Positions 51,909-59,936 of a stretch of 64,000 nt of DNA are shown here, one piece after another. The DNA comes from FEN-1350 sp964643355. GTDB lineage: Bacteria > Planctomycetota > Phycisphaerae > Sedimentisphaerales > Anaerohalosphaeraceae. Position numbers and translations under genes: made by a program. The stretch spans positions 38,777 to 102,776 of the forward strand of contig CAZXPW010000009.1 of NCBI GenBank assembly GCA_964643355.1, in the 5' to 3' direction. Each line of letters begins with the position of its first letter. The first letter of the stretch is position 1. The notes beneath the pieces are model-generated. The model saw only the letters and a list, made by a program, of their open reading frames with translations, searched no databases and was not told where the DNA came from.

Positions 51909-54635
51909 TCACATGTATCCATCTTGATCTGATTTAGTATTAATATTTGGAATAAAGAAGTTACAATATGTAATTTCAATTTGTGTATCTGTAATACTTA
52001 ATACCTTAAAAATCGTAAAATACCCATAACCACGATCATCACCTAGCGCAATATAATAGTGATTTACAATTGCCTGAACACCGAAAGCCGAGTACCCATC
52101 AACGGGGAATTCTTCTCCTGTAGGGTCTTTGCCTATATCGATAAGTCCCCGTTGAGGAATATTGTTTGCCCAAAACAGGTTTTTATCTTGCTCATTTTGA
52201 TAATATAGCTCACCTCCAGTAAACGCTCCTTTAGTATTATTAAAGAAATCATAACTATCGCCATATGACAAGGTTATAGTCGAACTAAAGCCATGTAAAA
52301 TTTGTTGACAAGCTTCAAGAAAACTCATGGAATTTGTTGTAGGCGTTGGCGTAGAGGCTTGCGACAAAGTATTTGATGAAGAATTATCAATAAACGTGGG
52401 AGTCGTCGTAGGTTTAGGCGTAGATTCCATAGATATATTTATATTATCTTGCGTTATATCTATCCACAATGCAGGGCGCACCATTATTAAACCATTTGCT
52501 ATGAAACTTCCATCAACCGGATCACCATAAGAATTGAGTGAGCCCCAAGACATGTCCGCTGCGAAGTAGTTGGAATCAGAACCCGGTGAGCGTAACCACC
52601 AGTTATCATCAGCTCCCTCATAGGTGTTATGGAAGTATTGATGAATCTCCGAAATGCTCAATAAGAATACCCTATCATTGGTATCATTTCCTCCGCTTGT
52701 ATTACCTCCGAAGTCAGTATTATTCTCATTTTTTAAGTGTGTTATTAAAATGGACTTTTGCTCTTCATTTGAGAATGCGGCGTTAAGAAAATCATCATTT
52801 AACCATGTCCGCAGTGTACATGTTTCCCAGGTCACGGATGACATTTCTCGATTATATGGTTGACAGTCCAGATCACTTTGTGAAAGCAGCAACGCCTTAT
52901 CATTTTCCACATCCATGACCTTCCACGCTATAGCTTCCTTTCCGTTGCCAGGGTTACTATCTAGTTCATAATGACCAAAATAGACTATATCACCGTCTTT
53001 GAATTGTTTACCTCCGTTTGAAGTGATCGCCAATGTTTTCATCGTTGTATAGAGAATATTGTTACAACCGGCGGAGACTTTGATATTATACGTAGTGTCT
53101 GGATATAGACTTTTGATAAGATAAGAGCTATTGGATGTGGTAGCGGCGATCGTATATATCGACACATCGCTTTTTTTATACGATATGGTGCAGCGGAAAA
53201 CCCCAATAATATCCTCTTTGTTATCTTCCCAGGATACGTTGATAGAGCTACTATCTTGAGCAGTTGCCGTTAGGTTGCTAATGCTCAATATAGGTGCCGA
53301 TGTCTTGGCTGGTATTGGCGTAGGCTCAGGTGTAGAGGTTGGTGTAGGTGTAGGTGTCAATGTCAGTTTAGTTGTAGGTGTCGCAGTCGGAACCGGAGTG
53401 GCAGTCGGTACCAAGGTCGGCGTTAAGGTTGCTTCGATCGTAGCGGTGCTCAGCGTTGCTGGTTGTCCCGTTTGGTTTTCCATCCACAGCCTCATACTAA
53501 AGCCGCCAATTACAAGTGCTGTTAATACAGCTACAATAATCCACAGCCAGCTCACGCGTCCGCGCCTTGGTAACTTGTTTTGTGCCTTTGTCTCTTCAGT
53601 ATGGTTCCTGTCATTTAGGTTCCTCGTGCCGTACGGATGCAGGCTGCTCCGGCCACTGTCCAAACCCGCGCCGGTAGGGTTGACGGTCAGCTGCTTTTTA
53701 AGGTTCGTCTTTTCCGCAGCCTTCTGCCACGCATCACGCATTTCCTCGGCCGTGTGGTAACGCTTCTTGGGGTTATAAGCACAGGCTTTGCAGATCACTT
53801 TAGCCAGCTCGCTGCCACCGTCTACCGGCTGCGGAATGGGTGTTCCGCGAAGCCGCGTCTCTAGCGCGGCGTTACGTTCCGAATGCGTGGGTACCTCGTC
53901 GTTCATAGGCAGGAAAGGCAGCCGCTGCCGGTTCAGCAATCGGTGCATCACCAGCCCGAGAGAATACAAGTCGACTGTTGCGTCGTACTTACCTTTTCCA
54001 AGATAGACTTCGGGCGCCATATACACAGGCGTGCCCTGCTTGGAGAGATGCGTAGCTGTCTCATCCAGACTGCGGGCCACGCCGAAATCACCAAGTTTGT
54101 AATCCCCGAACTGGGATATGAAAATATTATCCGGTTTAATATCACGATGAATCACGTGTACCTTTGCACATAGTATCAGCGCATCACAGAGGTCTAGTCC
54201 TAGCTTAACCACGTCGCCCACGGTCATGCCTTCCCGGAAACGCTGGTTGAGCGGCGTCAGCAGTTCCATCCGGATCAGGATGTCCCAGCCGATCTCGTCT
54301 TTCCGCTCAAGGATTAAATGATCCTCGTAATTGACGATATGGCTGTTGCCCCGAAGCTGGCTCATCAGGTCGATTTCCTCGCGGAAACGTCGTACGTTTT
54401 CCCGATACAGCCGCTGTACATCATTCTCCATCAGGCCTTCCGTGCGGTACTCATCCAATTCCGAACGGTTTTTCGGCAGAGTGATCCACTTTAAAGCCGC
54501 GTAGGTGGTCTTTCCCATCTCCTCACGGCGGATACGGAACACTTTACCATAGCTGCCTTCACCGATGAAGCCGTCCAAGACCCACACGCCCCAGAAGGGT
54601 TGGAGTGCGGTTAAACGTTCGGGAAAATCTGTCAT
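51909..54635 (-). CDS. Transmembrane Ser/Thr kinase with FN3, DUF6273 and extra C-terminal domain (array member 1)
   Basis: 908 aa from the ATG at 54635 (GAAGGAGG upstream). Kinase domain 1-310 (intact motifs), membrane helix about 360-382, linker (about 402-452), FN3-like domain (about 452-535; LYPDTTYNIKVSAGC), DUF6273 domain (about 538-732; TWETCTLRTWLNDDFLN and DDNWWLRSPGS), second Thr/Pro linker, and an unrecognised domain (about 772-908). It is the first of the four tandem kinases and the only one with two known ectodomain types plus an unknown one. The DUF6273 part is related to that of the next kinase. Confidence 0.9.
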   Translation of the reverse strand: MTDFPERLTALQPFWGVWVLDGFIGEGSYGKVFRIRREEMGKTTYAALKWITLPKNRSELDEYRTEGLMENDVQRLYRENVRRFREEIDLMSQLRGNSHIVNYEDHLILERKDEIGWDILIRMELLTPLNQRFREGMTVGDVVKLGLDLCDALILCAKVHVIHRDIKPDNIFISQFGDYKLGDFGVARSLDETATHLSKQGTPVYMAPEVYLGKGKYDATVDLYSLGLVMHRLLNRQRLPFLPMNDEVPTHSERNAALETRLRGTPIPQPVDGGSELAKVICKACAYNPKKRYHTAEEMRDAWQKAAEKTNLKKQLTVNPTGAGLDSGRSSLHPYGTRNLNDRNHTEETKAQNKLPRRGRVSWLWIIVAVLTALVIGGFSMRLWMENQTGQPATLSTATIEATLTPTLVPTATPVPTATPTTKLTLTPTPTPTSTPEPTPIPAKTSAPILSISNLTATAQDSSSINVSWEDNKEDIIGVFRCTISYKKSDVSIYTIAATTSNSSYLIKSLYPDTTYNIKVSAGCNNILYTTMKTLAITSNGGKQFKDGDIVYFGHYELDSNPGNGKEAIAWKVMDVENDKALLLSQSDLDCQPYNREMSSVTWETCTLRTWLNDDFLNAAFSNEEQKSILITHLKNENNTDFGGNTSGGNDTNDRVFLLSISEIHQYFHNTYEGADDNWWLRSPGSDSNYFAADMSWGSLNSYGDPVDGSFIANGLIMVRPALWIDITQDNINISMESTPKPTTTPTFIDNSSSNTLSQASTPTPTTNSMSFLEACQQILHGFSSTITLSYGDSYDFFNNTKGAFTGGELYYQNEQDKNLFWANNIPQRGLIDIGKDPTGEEFPVDGYSAFGVQAIVNHYYIALGDDRGYGYFTIFKVLSITDTQIEITYCNFFIPNINTKSDQDGYM

Positions 54636-54794
54636 GGGAACAGCCTCCTTCGGTATAATAAGTCTCTGCCGGTGCGAGTCTGTAATATTCAATCAGGAGA
54701 TGATTGGGGAACAACCTTATGCTTTTCCTCAGGTGCAAGCACCGTGAAACTATAAAGGATCATCCGTACAGTTGCAGTCAAAGAAAGAACAGGA

Positions 54795-55298
54795 TCACTC
54801 CGTAAACCGAATGTCCTCCCAGGCAATCGTGTTCGCGGGCTCCGCACGAACAATATACGGTTGAAAATCCACTGATGGCAGTTCTTTGTGGAGACATCCA
54901 AAATAGTTTTCATACGTCTCGCGCCTGACGCTTATGGCGTTTGCCGGCGGATAAAACATATTCAGGGTGAACCTCGCCTTTGCCGCAGCCGGCGAGGAGC
55001 CTATGCAGGATTCATCGATAGAGCTAACCTGTTTCAAGTGGTTTTCCACCGCGCTCAGCAACTGATCCGCACGCCTGATATTAGTCGATAGATCGTGCGT
55101 ACGCTCAATCAGATGCTTGAGAGATACAAGGTAGTTTTCCCAGCAGAAACGGATATCTTTGTTTTCCGCGCCTTTCTCGATGAGGTGATCGTCTAGCAAG
55201 GCAAGCTGCCGGTACACGTCCGTAAGGACTGAGGCAATCGCTTTGAGCCGATGGTCTATTGCGAGGGCGTTGTCCGTTTGCCAGCGTATCTGATTCAA
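54795..55298 (-). CDS. Hypothetical helical protein of the type VII locus, 167 aa
   Basis: Not recognised. The start is a TTG at 55298 with AAAGGAGG 8 bases upstream. Residues 1-105 are predicted helical and coiled (LKAIASVLTDVYRQLALLDDH, then NYLVSLKHLIERTHDLSTNI), resembling LXG/WXG-like hairpins, while the C-terminal 60 residues are mixed. It has no signal peptide. It sits between a WXG-like gene and the kinase array; it may be an exported partner or a scaffold. Confidence 0.6.
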   Translation of the reverse strand: MNQIRWQTDNALAIDHRLKAIASVLTDVYRQLALLDDHLIEKGAENKDIRFCWENYLVSLKHLIERTHDLSTNIRRADQLLSAVENHLKQVSSIDESCIGSSPAAAKARFTLNMFYPPANAISVRRETYENYFGCLHKELPSVDFQPYIVRAEPANTIAWEDIRFTE

Positions 55299-55419
55299 AA
55301 CGATTTCCTCCTTTCCGTCGTTTCTTGCAGCAAATCCGTACCGTACCTGTTCAATCCAGCGATCGATTTTGCCTTACGGCAGGGGAACCGTCCTCACGGT
55401 TATTTCTCAAAGCCGCCGG

Positions 55420-55707
55420 TTACTTTTCCCGGGTTTCCGATCCGTCCGTTGGATCCGCGTCATGCATCCCGGCCGCGCACCGAGCCAGTTTGGATGCAAC
55501 GCAAGCCAACCCGGAGGCTAGTTTTCGCGTGTCATATTCCAACTCGCCCAGTGCGCCGGTCAATGCATCGGCGGCTTTCCCCTGCAGGTTTTCGCTGGCA
55601 TCGGCACATAAATGCTTCCAATCTTCTTCGAACAATCCCCTCAGGGTGGAAGCCGCAGCGCCGATACTGTCCGAGAGGCTTCGCATATTCTCAATGTCCT
55701 GAATCAT
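55420..55707 (-). CDS. WXG100-like small helical protein
   Basis: 95 aa, two long helices with a central LQGKAADALTGAL turn. The pattern of the second half (GKA, then VASKL) matches the product of 31226-31513. AGGA lies 7 bases before the ATG. Tail is acidic and flexible (DADPTDGSETREK). Likely a type VII substrate or targeting partner by similarity and place. Confidence 0.6.
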   Translation of the reverse strand: MIQDIENMRSLSDSIGAAASTLRGLFEEDWKHLCADASENLQGKAADALTGALGELEYDTRKLASGLACVASKLARCAAGMHDADPTDGSETREK

Positions 55708-55820
55708 CTAATATTCCTGCCTTCCCGTTTACAGAGTTATTATAAAACCGGAAACCAACGTCTGAGCATATGATGACCGAATGCGGGATTGAAGGAGTGA
55801 ATGGCAGTAGGAAAGTAGTC

Positions 55821-56333
55821 CTAATCCTTTGACCCGGGTTTTCTGCTCTGGCATTCGTTTTCACGGAACCATTGTTCCAACTGGTTGCCGTTCATTTCCG
55901 CGATCCATAGCGGAGATCCTTGCGAGCGAATACCGAAAGCCCCTTTATCGTTGTGCAAAACGGATTTGATCTTCTCTATGGGAGAGTCTATTACCTGGAC
56001 ACTGAGCCGTCCACCACTGAGCACTCTGAGCCATATCCACCCTTCCGGCAAGTTGAGCAACAGGAAAAGATGATTATCCACCCTTATATCCAACCCCCAT
56101 CGGGCCTTAGCGATTCTACAAGCTACCTGATCCAGCACCTCATCGATCGCCGTCTGCTTTTCGTTAAACCAAAGCAACCCTTGCCCGGCCAGCCAGTCGC
56201 GACCCCCGTTCAAGTCCTTTTGCGCCGTTCCCGTGGGCAGCATCCACGCATCCTTTACTCCTCTGCACTGCAACAGGAACAGCCAGCTTCCCGCTGGAAG
56301 GACAAAGGCGATCTCATCTGCGAGCATCGGCAT
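55821..56333 (-). CDS. Hypothetical type VII-associated protein, 170 aa
   Basis: Not recognised. A compact, mixed alpha/beta protein with hydrophobic strands (ADEIAFVLPAGSWLFLLQC, then HLFLLLNLPEGWIWLRVLSG), no signal peptide and no membrane helix. The start at 56333 has AAAGGA six bases upstream and lies inside the end of the LytTR gene, so the two are translationally coupled. Its general size and position recall cytoplasmic chaperones of ESX loci, but no homology was seen. Confidence 0.6.
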   Translation of the reverse strand: MPMLADEIAFVLPAGSWLFLLQCRGVKDAWMLPTGTAQKDLNGGRDWLAGQGLLWFNEKQTAIDEVLDQVACRIAKARWGLDIRVDNHLFLLLNLPEGWIWLRVLSGGRLSVQVIDSPIEKIKSVLHNDKGAFGIRSQGSPLWIAEMNGNQLEQWFRENECQSRKPGSKD

Positions 56334-57090
56334 CACCGATCCTTTCCTCTACGGATTTTCGGTAATTCCTTGAAATGGGAATGCGTATGCCGCCGTTCAA
56401 CTCAAGTTCCATATTGGGGAGGTCGACGCTTGTAATGCTGTTGATATTCACGATATAGGAACGGTGACACTGAATAAAACGCTCGTCCAGCATAGCTTTC
56501 ATTTCATATAGGCTCTGCGCTGACACGATGCACTGTAACTTCGTATAGATGTTGACTTTTTTCTCCATTGCTTCGATATAGACGATTTGATAGACGGATA
56601 ATCGATAGGTTTTATGCCGGAACGTGAGGCTTATCTTTTTTGTGTCGTTTACTACTGCTTCTTTATATTCTTCCAAAATCCGTACGTAATTTTCGCGTAT
56701 CTTTTCCATGTCTACGGGGCTGGCTAGTACTGCGGAAGGCTTAATTCCCGTATTGATTAGGAACGCCAATATGGAAAGATCGTCCAGAATGAGAACCAGT
56801 AGATGATCCGTGCTGAAAAAAGTCTGCTTAAGTGAAAGTATTTTATCCGGAGGCACCGTATGGTCCATGATTTCTAAGGTTAAAAAGTTAGTATCGTCCA
56901 AACGGGGCAGGAGACGAGCGACTTCGATAAAACAATCGGTTTGCAGCAGCACTTCACAATCTATGCCCATGGTTGAGCAAGCATTTACAGCGGCCTCTGC
57001 CAGATCGTCACATGTTTTCCTGTTGTATGCACAGGTAATAATTGAAATCAAGGGATCCCGCTCCCTTCTGTGCACTATTTTTACAATCAT
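56314..57090 (-). CDS. LytTR-family DNA-binding regulator with degenerate receiver
   Basis: 258 aa. The C-terminal LytTR domain (about 150-250) has the family core LSVYQIVYIEAMEKKVNIYT and FIQCHRSYIVNINSI. The N-terminal 120 residues fit a receiver fold, but the acidic pocket is replaced (TCAYNRKT) and the phospho-acceptor position is Glu73 (FLTLEIMD), so normal phosphorylation is unlikely. It is the first gene of the leftward unit that contains the small proteins and the kinase array, overlapping the next gene by about 20 bases. It probably activates the locus. No partner histidine kinase is nearby. Confidence 0.85.
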   Translation of the reverse strand: MIVKIVHRRERDPLISIITCAYNRKTCDDLAEAAVNACSTMGIDCEVLLQTDCFIEVARLLPRLDDTNFLTLEIMDHTVPPDKILSLKQTFFSTDHLLVLILDDLSILAFLINTGIKPSAVLASPVDMEKIRENYVRILEEYKEAVVNDTKKISLTFRHKTYRLSVYQIVYIEAMEKKVNIYTKLQCIVSAQSLYEMKAMLDERFIQCHRSYIVNINSITSVDLPNMELELNGGIRIPISRNYRKSVEERIGDADARR

Positions 57091-57687
57091 ACCACCAAAA
57101 TATCGATAATGCCATGAATTAATGAAGATTTATTCAACGATATGCTGTATTTCTGCCCGGCCGTGATGCTGCGATCGGGCGATAACATGAAAACACGGCC
57201 GGGAAGCCTCGCCCGCGAGACGGTTGTCATTCCGCCTGACCGACCGTTTTCATAACCAAATGGAAGCGAATAACACTCCGGAAATACGGGCAATATCAGC
57301 GCATCCGCCGGAACCCGCCTGGCTGTAGAAAACCGCCCGATTCCGTTCAAAATGCCCGGAACGCCTCTGTTTCTGGGACTTGCGACACTGGAATCCCCAT
57401 GTGGAAAAAGGTAACCGAGAACGAGCGGGCTTTGGGGTGTTCTCATTGGAAATAAGGCTGTTCTTTCACATTGTGGAAAGATGCGCTTGTACGGTATGGG
57501 AGACCAAAGCTCAAACGGCAAATCATCGAGACATTGCTGCGAGACGGGCAAGTACGAGGGAGAACTGGGACGGTTGTTCTAACTGGGAAAACAATCCAGT
57601 TTCAATTTAAGGACTCGACCGAAGTTACGCCGGCGATTGGTATTGAGTATGAGAAATGATGGGGATTCGAGAAACAAGAGCAAGGCA
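57091..57687. other. Gene-poor boundary of the type VII island
   Basis: About 600 bases between the LytTR gene and the HTH gene. A 154-residue minus-strand frame (57087-57551) has low-complexity shadow-like composition and no ribosome site. The only protein-like segment is the possible recombinase remnant at 57471-57659. The promoter of the LytTR unit must lie near 57100-57200, but no strong match was found. Confidence 0.4.
57471..57659 (+). pseudogene. Possible C-terminal remnant of a serine recombinase
   Basis: A 62-residue frame on the plus strand ends IQFQFKDSTEVTPAIG, which resembles the FKDGTE ending of clostridial large serine recombinases, with ALVRYGRPKL before it. No upstream catalytic or zinc-ribbon region is found in any frame, and there is no ribosome site. 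If correct, it marks an old integration event at the edge of the type VII island. The evidence is weak and rests on a short motif. Confidence 0.3.
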
Positions 57688-57915
57688 TTATTTTGACGCC
57701 AGCTCTTTTTTCAGGAAATATGCAGTGGTTTTGTGGATCATACTTTCTTCGATCTCCCCGCATCCGCTCTCCAACCTGCAATACTCCAGCACATCCATCC
57801 CCAGCCGCCGCGCCACTCCGTTCTGCGATAGTCCTGCCTCTCGCCTAGCTTTACGTAACTGCACATGCGCAGGCGTTGCCCCTGGAACGGCACCCTGTGC
57901 CTGAATCGCCTCCAT
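57688..57915 (-). CDS. Small XRE-like helix-turn-helix protein
   Basis: 75 aa from the ATG at 57915 (GAGGGA nine bases upstream; an in-frame GTG at 57948 has no site). Residues about 20-45 form a helix-turn-helix (LRKARREAGLSQNGVARRLGMDVLEYCRLESG) typical of XRE proteins. Last gene of the leftward ABC cluster, 58 bases after the ATPase gene. It may regulate the cluster. Confidence 0.65.
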   Translation of the reverse strand: MEAIQAQGAVPGATPAHVQLRKARREAGLSQNGVARRLGMDVLEYCRLESGCGEIEESMIHKTTAYFLKKELASK

Positions 57916-57973
57916 AAACCAAAGTCCCTCATCGTTGAACAGGCACACATCTGATGCGGCATAGCATAATGAG

Positions 57974-58642
57974 TCAGGACATCGGTTCGATCAAGCCGTC
58001 TCGCATAGTAACAATCCTATCGCACCTACTTGCGATATCTCTGTCATGCGTCACCATAATGATTGTCATCCCTTGTTTATTGAGCTCCAGCAGCAAATCT
58101 AGCACCTCGCTCCCAGTCTGCTCGTCCAACGCGCCGGTTGGTTCATCCGCAAGAAGCAAGGCGGGTTGTCCCACGATCGCCCGTGCAATGGCAACGCGCT
58201 GCTTTTGGCCGCCGGATAGTTCCGTTGGAAGTCGATGGACTAGGTCTGCTATTCCTACGCTCTCAAGTGCTTGTTCGACCTTAATGTCTCTTTCTGCCTT
58301 GCTGCATCTGCGATAAAGCAGTGGCAGTTCGATGTTCCTTCCTACAGATAAATCGGGTATCAATGCAAAGTGTTGGACTACAAACCCTATCTGCTGATTC
58401 CGGAAAGAAGCCAGCTCATTCTGTTTCATGGATAGCACGTCGAGTTCTTGAAAATGGTACTGTCCGTTATTGGGGCGAGAAACGCCTCCGAGGATATTCA
58501 GCAGCGTGGATTTCCCGCACCCGCTTTTTCCGCAAATAGCAACCGTTTCTCCGCGCGAAACGCGCAAAGTAACACCTCGCAGCACGTGAACGGCGTTATC
58601 CCTCTTTCCGTAAACCATATCGACCTCATGTAGATTAATCAT
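57974..58642 (-). CDS. ABC transporter ATP-binding protein (MacB/LolD type)
   Basis: 222 aa from the ATG at 58642 (AAGGA six bases upstream). Walker A GKSGCGKST (about 37-45), signature LSGGQKQRVAIARA, Walker B ALLLADEPTGALD and the switch histidine (VTHD) are all present. The LolD/MacB type serves FtsX-like permeases and exports or extracts lipopeptides, bacteriocins and antibiotics. Its two permeases lie directly upstream, almost overlapping. Confidence 0.95.
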   Translation of the reverse strand: MINLHEVDMVYGKRDNAVHVLRGVTLRVSRGETVAICGKSGCGKSTLLNILGGVSRPNNGQYHFQELDVLSMKQNELASFRNQQIGFVVQHFALIPDLSVGRNIELPLLYRRCSKAERDIKVEQALESVGIADLVHRLPTELSGGQKQRVAIARAIVGQPALLLADEPTGALDEQTGSEVLDLLLELNKQGMTIIMVTHDRDIASRCDRIVTMRDGLIEPMS

Positions 58643-58643
58643 C

Positions 58644-59936
58644 TTATTCCTTCCCTCCAATAATATCGTTGAGCCTCATCCGCATAGTGAACAGTACCGG
58701 CCCGATACATGCAATAGCCCAGATAGCAATGGCCAGCAGTTGCATTAACAAGACAGTCTTTATCGAAATTCCAAACAGGGAAATCAGCGCCAACGTGTCT
58801 CCCAGCAGAATATACACGCCTGTTTGTGCAATTGCATTAATCCAGACGGATTTTGGCGGAGCACCGCATAAAAACCGCACGCCATATTCGTACTGTTTCT
58901 CGCGGATCAACCCGCTAATAGTAAGCGACATGCTGATCATCACAAACCCTATGATCAGCGCCAATATAATGCGGAATTGCCCGGCGACTTCATCGGTCAT
59001 TGCCGAGTACGTGCTTAATGCGCTGTTTTGGTCATACTTCGCATTAGGATCGCGTACTTCGATTTCCCAATCTTCGATATCTGCTTCTTCCTTGGCTTTT
59101 GCATACTGTGTCGCTACAGTTTGATAATCCTGATCGGAAACAATAATGCCTTCCATTTGTTGTAGCAGACGGATCCGGTTAAAAGAAGTCGTGTCAGACG
59201 CCGATGAAAGCATCGCCGGCATGATGATATACCTGTTGCATGAAACCATATCTTTCTGCTGACGGCTGTAAAAGAACGCATCATCCGAAAGGAAGCCAAC
59301 CGCTTTAAAGACCATGTTTTCTCCAAGATAGATTCCATGCAGATAATCCCCAAGTAATACGAACTCACGATAATCATGCCCCAACAATACCGGGATCGTT
59401 TCACCTTGCTGATATTGGAAATCGCTTTCCTGAAATCTTCTACCCTCGTCAACAGTTACTCCAAACTCGTCCAGAAAGCGCTCTGAAACCTGAATGGTTT
59501 TCATGGCATGGTATATGTCGCCTTCATAGGCGTAGGAGGCATCGCTGGCGTCTCCTTCTTCGTAACCGTAAAGAAAGATATCCGACGGTTTTTCTTTCAC
59601 ATCTATGCTTTGTTCCATCATCATAATGTAAGTAAACGAAGTCGAATCAAGAAGGCGTGTCGCAAAACCATGAAGTTTCTTGTACCCATGCCCGTTATCA
59701 TTCAGGTATGAATAGTATGCGTTATCGCCCAGACACTCACTCGTAGAATAATATATTTTCCCAACGTATGTTTCCCTGTAATCCGCGATGCTCTGTTCGG
59801 TGTTTTGTACTCCAGCCGATATATGGCCAAATAAAACCATACAGGACCAAACTTGGATGATTAGAAGTAAGGAAATCAATTTATGCCTCTTCATCATTCC
59901 GCCGATGCCGGCAAATGTTATCGTAGCCCAATGCAT
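58644..59936 (-). CDS. FtsX/MacB-like ABC transporter permease
   Basis: 430 aa. The first membrane helix (about 18-36, LISLLLIIQVWSCMVLFGHI) is followed by a large outside domain (about 45-290) and three further helices (about 300-430), the MacB permease layout. Start at 59936 with AAAGGAGG upstream; its ATG overlaps the stop of the previous gene by one base (TGATG). A frame extending to 60203 would lie within the upstream gene and is rejected. It functions with the next ATPase. Confidence 0.85.
   Translation of the reverse strand: MHWATITFAGIGGMMKRHKLISLLLIIQVWSCMVLFGHISAGVQNTEQSIADYRETYVGKIYYSTSECLGDNAYYSYLNDNGHGYKKLHGFATRLLDSTSFTYIMMMEQSIDVKEKPSDIFLYGYEEGDASDASYAYEGDIYHAMKTIQVSERFLDEFGVTVDEGRRFQESDFQYQQGETIPVLLGHDYREFVLLGDYLHGIYLGENMVFKAVGFLSDDAFFYSRQQKDMVSCNRYIIMPAMLSSASDTTSFNRIRLLQQMEGIIVSDQDYQTVATQYAKAKEEADIEDWEIEVRDPNAKYDQNSALSTYSAMTDEVAGQFRIILALIIGFVMISMSLTISGLIREKQYEYGVRFLCGAPPKSVWINAIAQTGVYILLGDTLALISLFGISIKTVLLMQLLAIAIWAIACIGPVLFTMRMRLNDIIGGKE

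Noticed and set aside
57087..57551. 154-residue minus-strand frame upstream of the LytTR gene
   Set aside because: Composition is not protein-like, no ribosome site, and it would occupy the likely promoter region.
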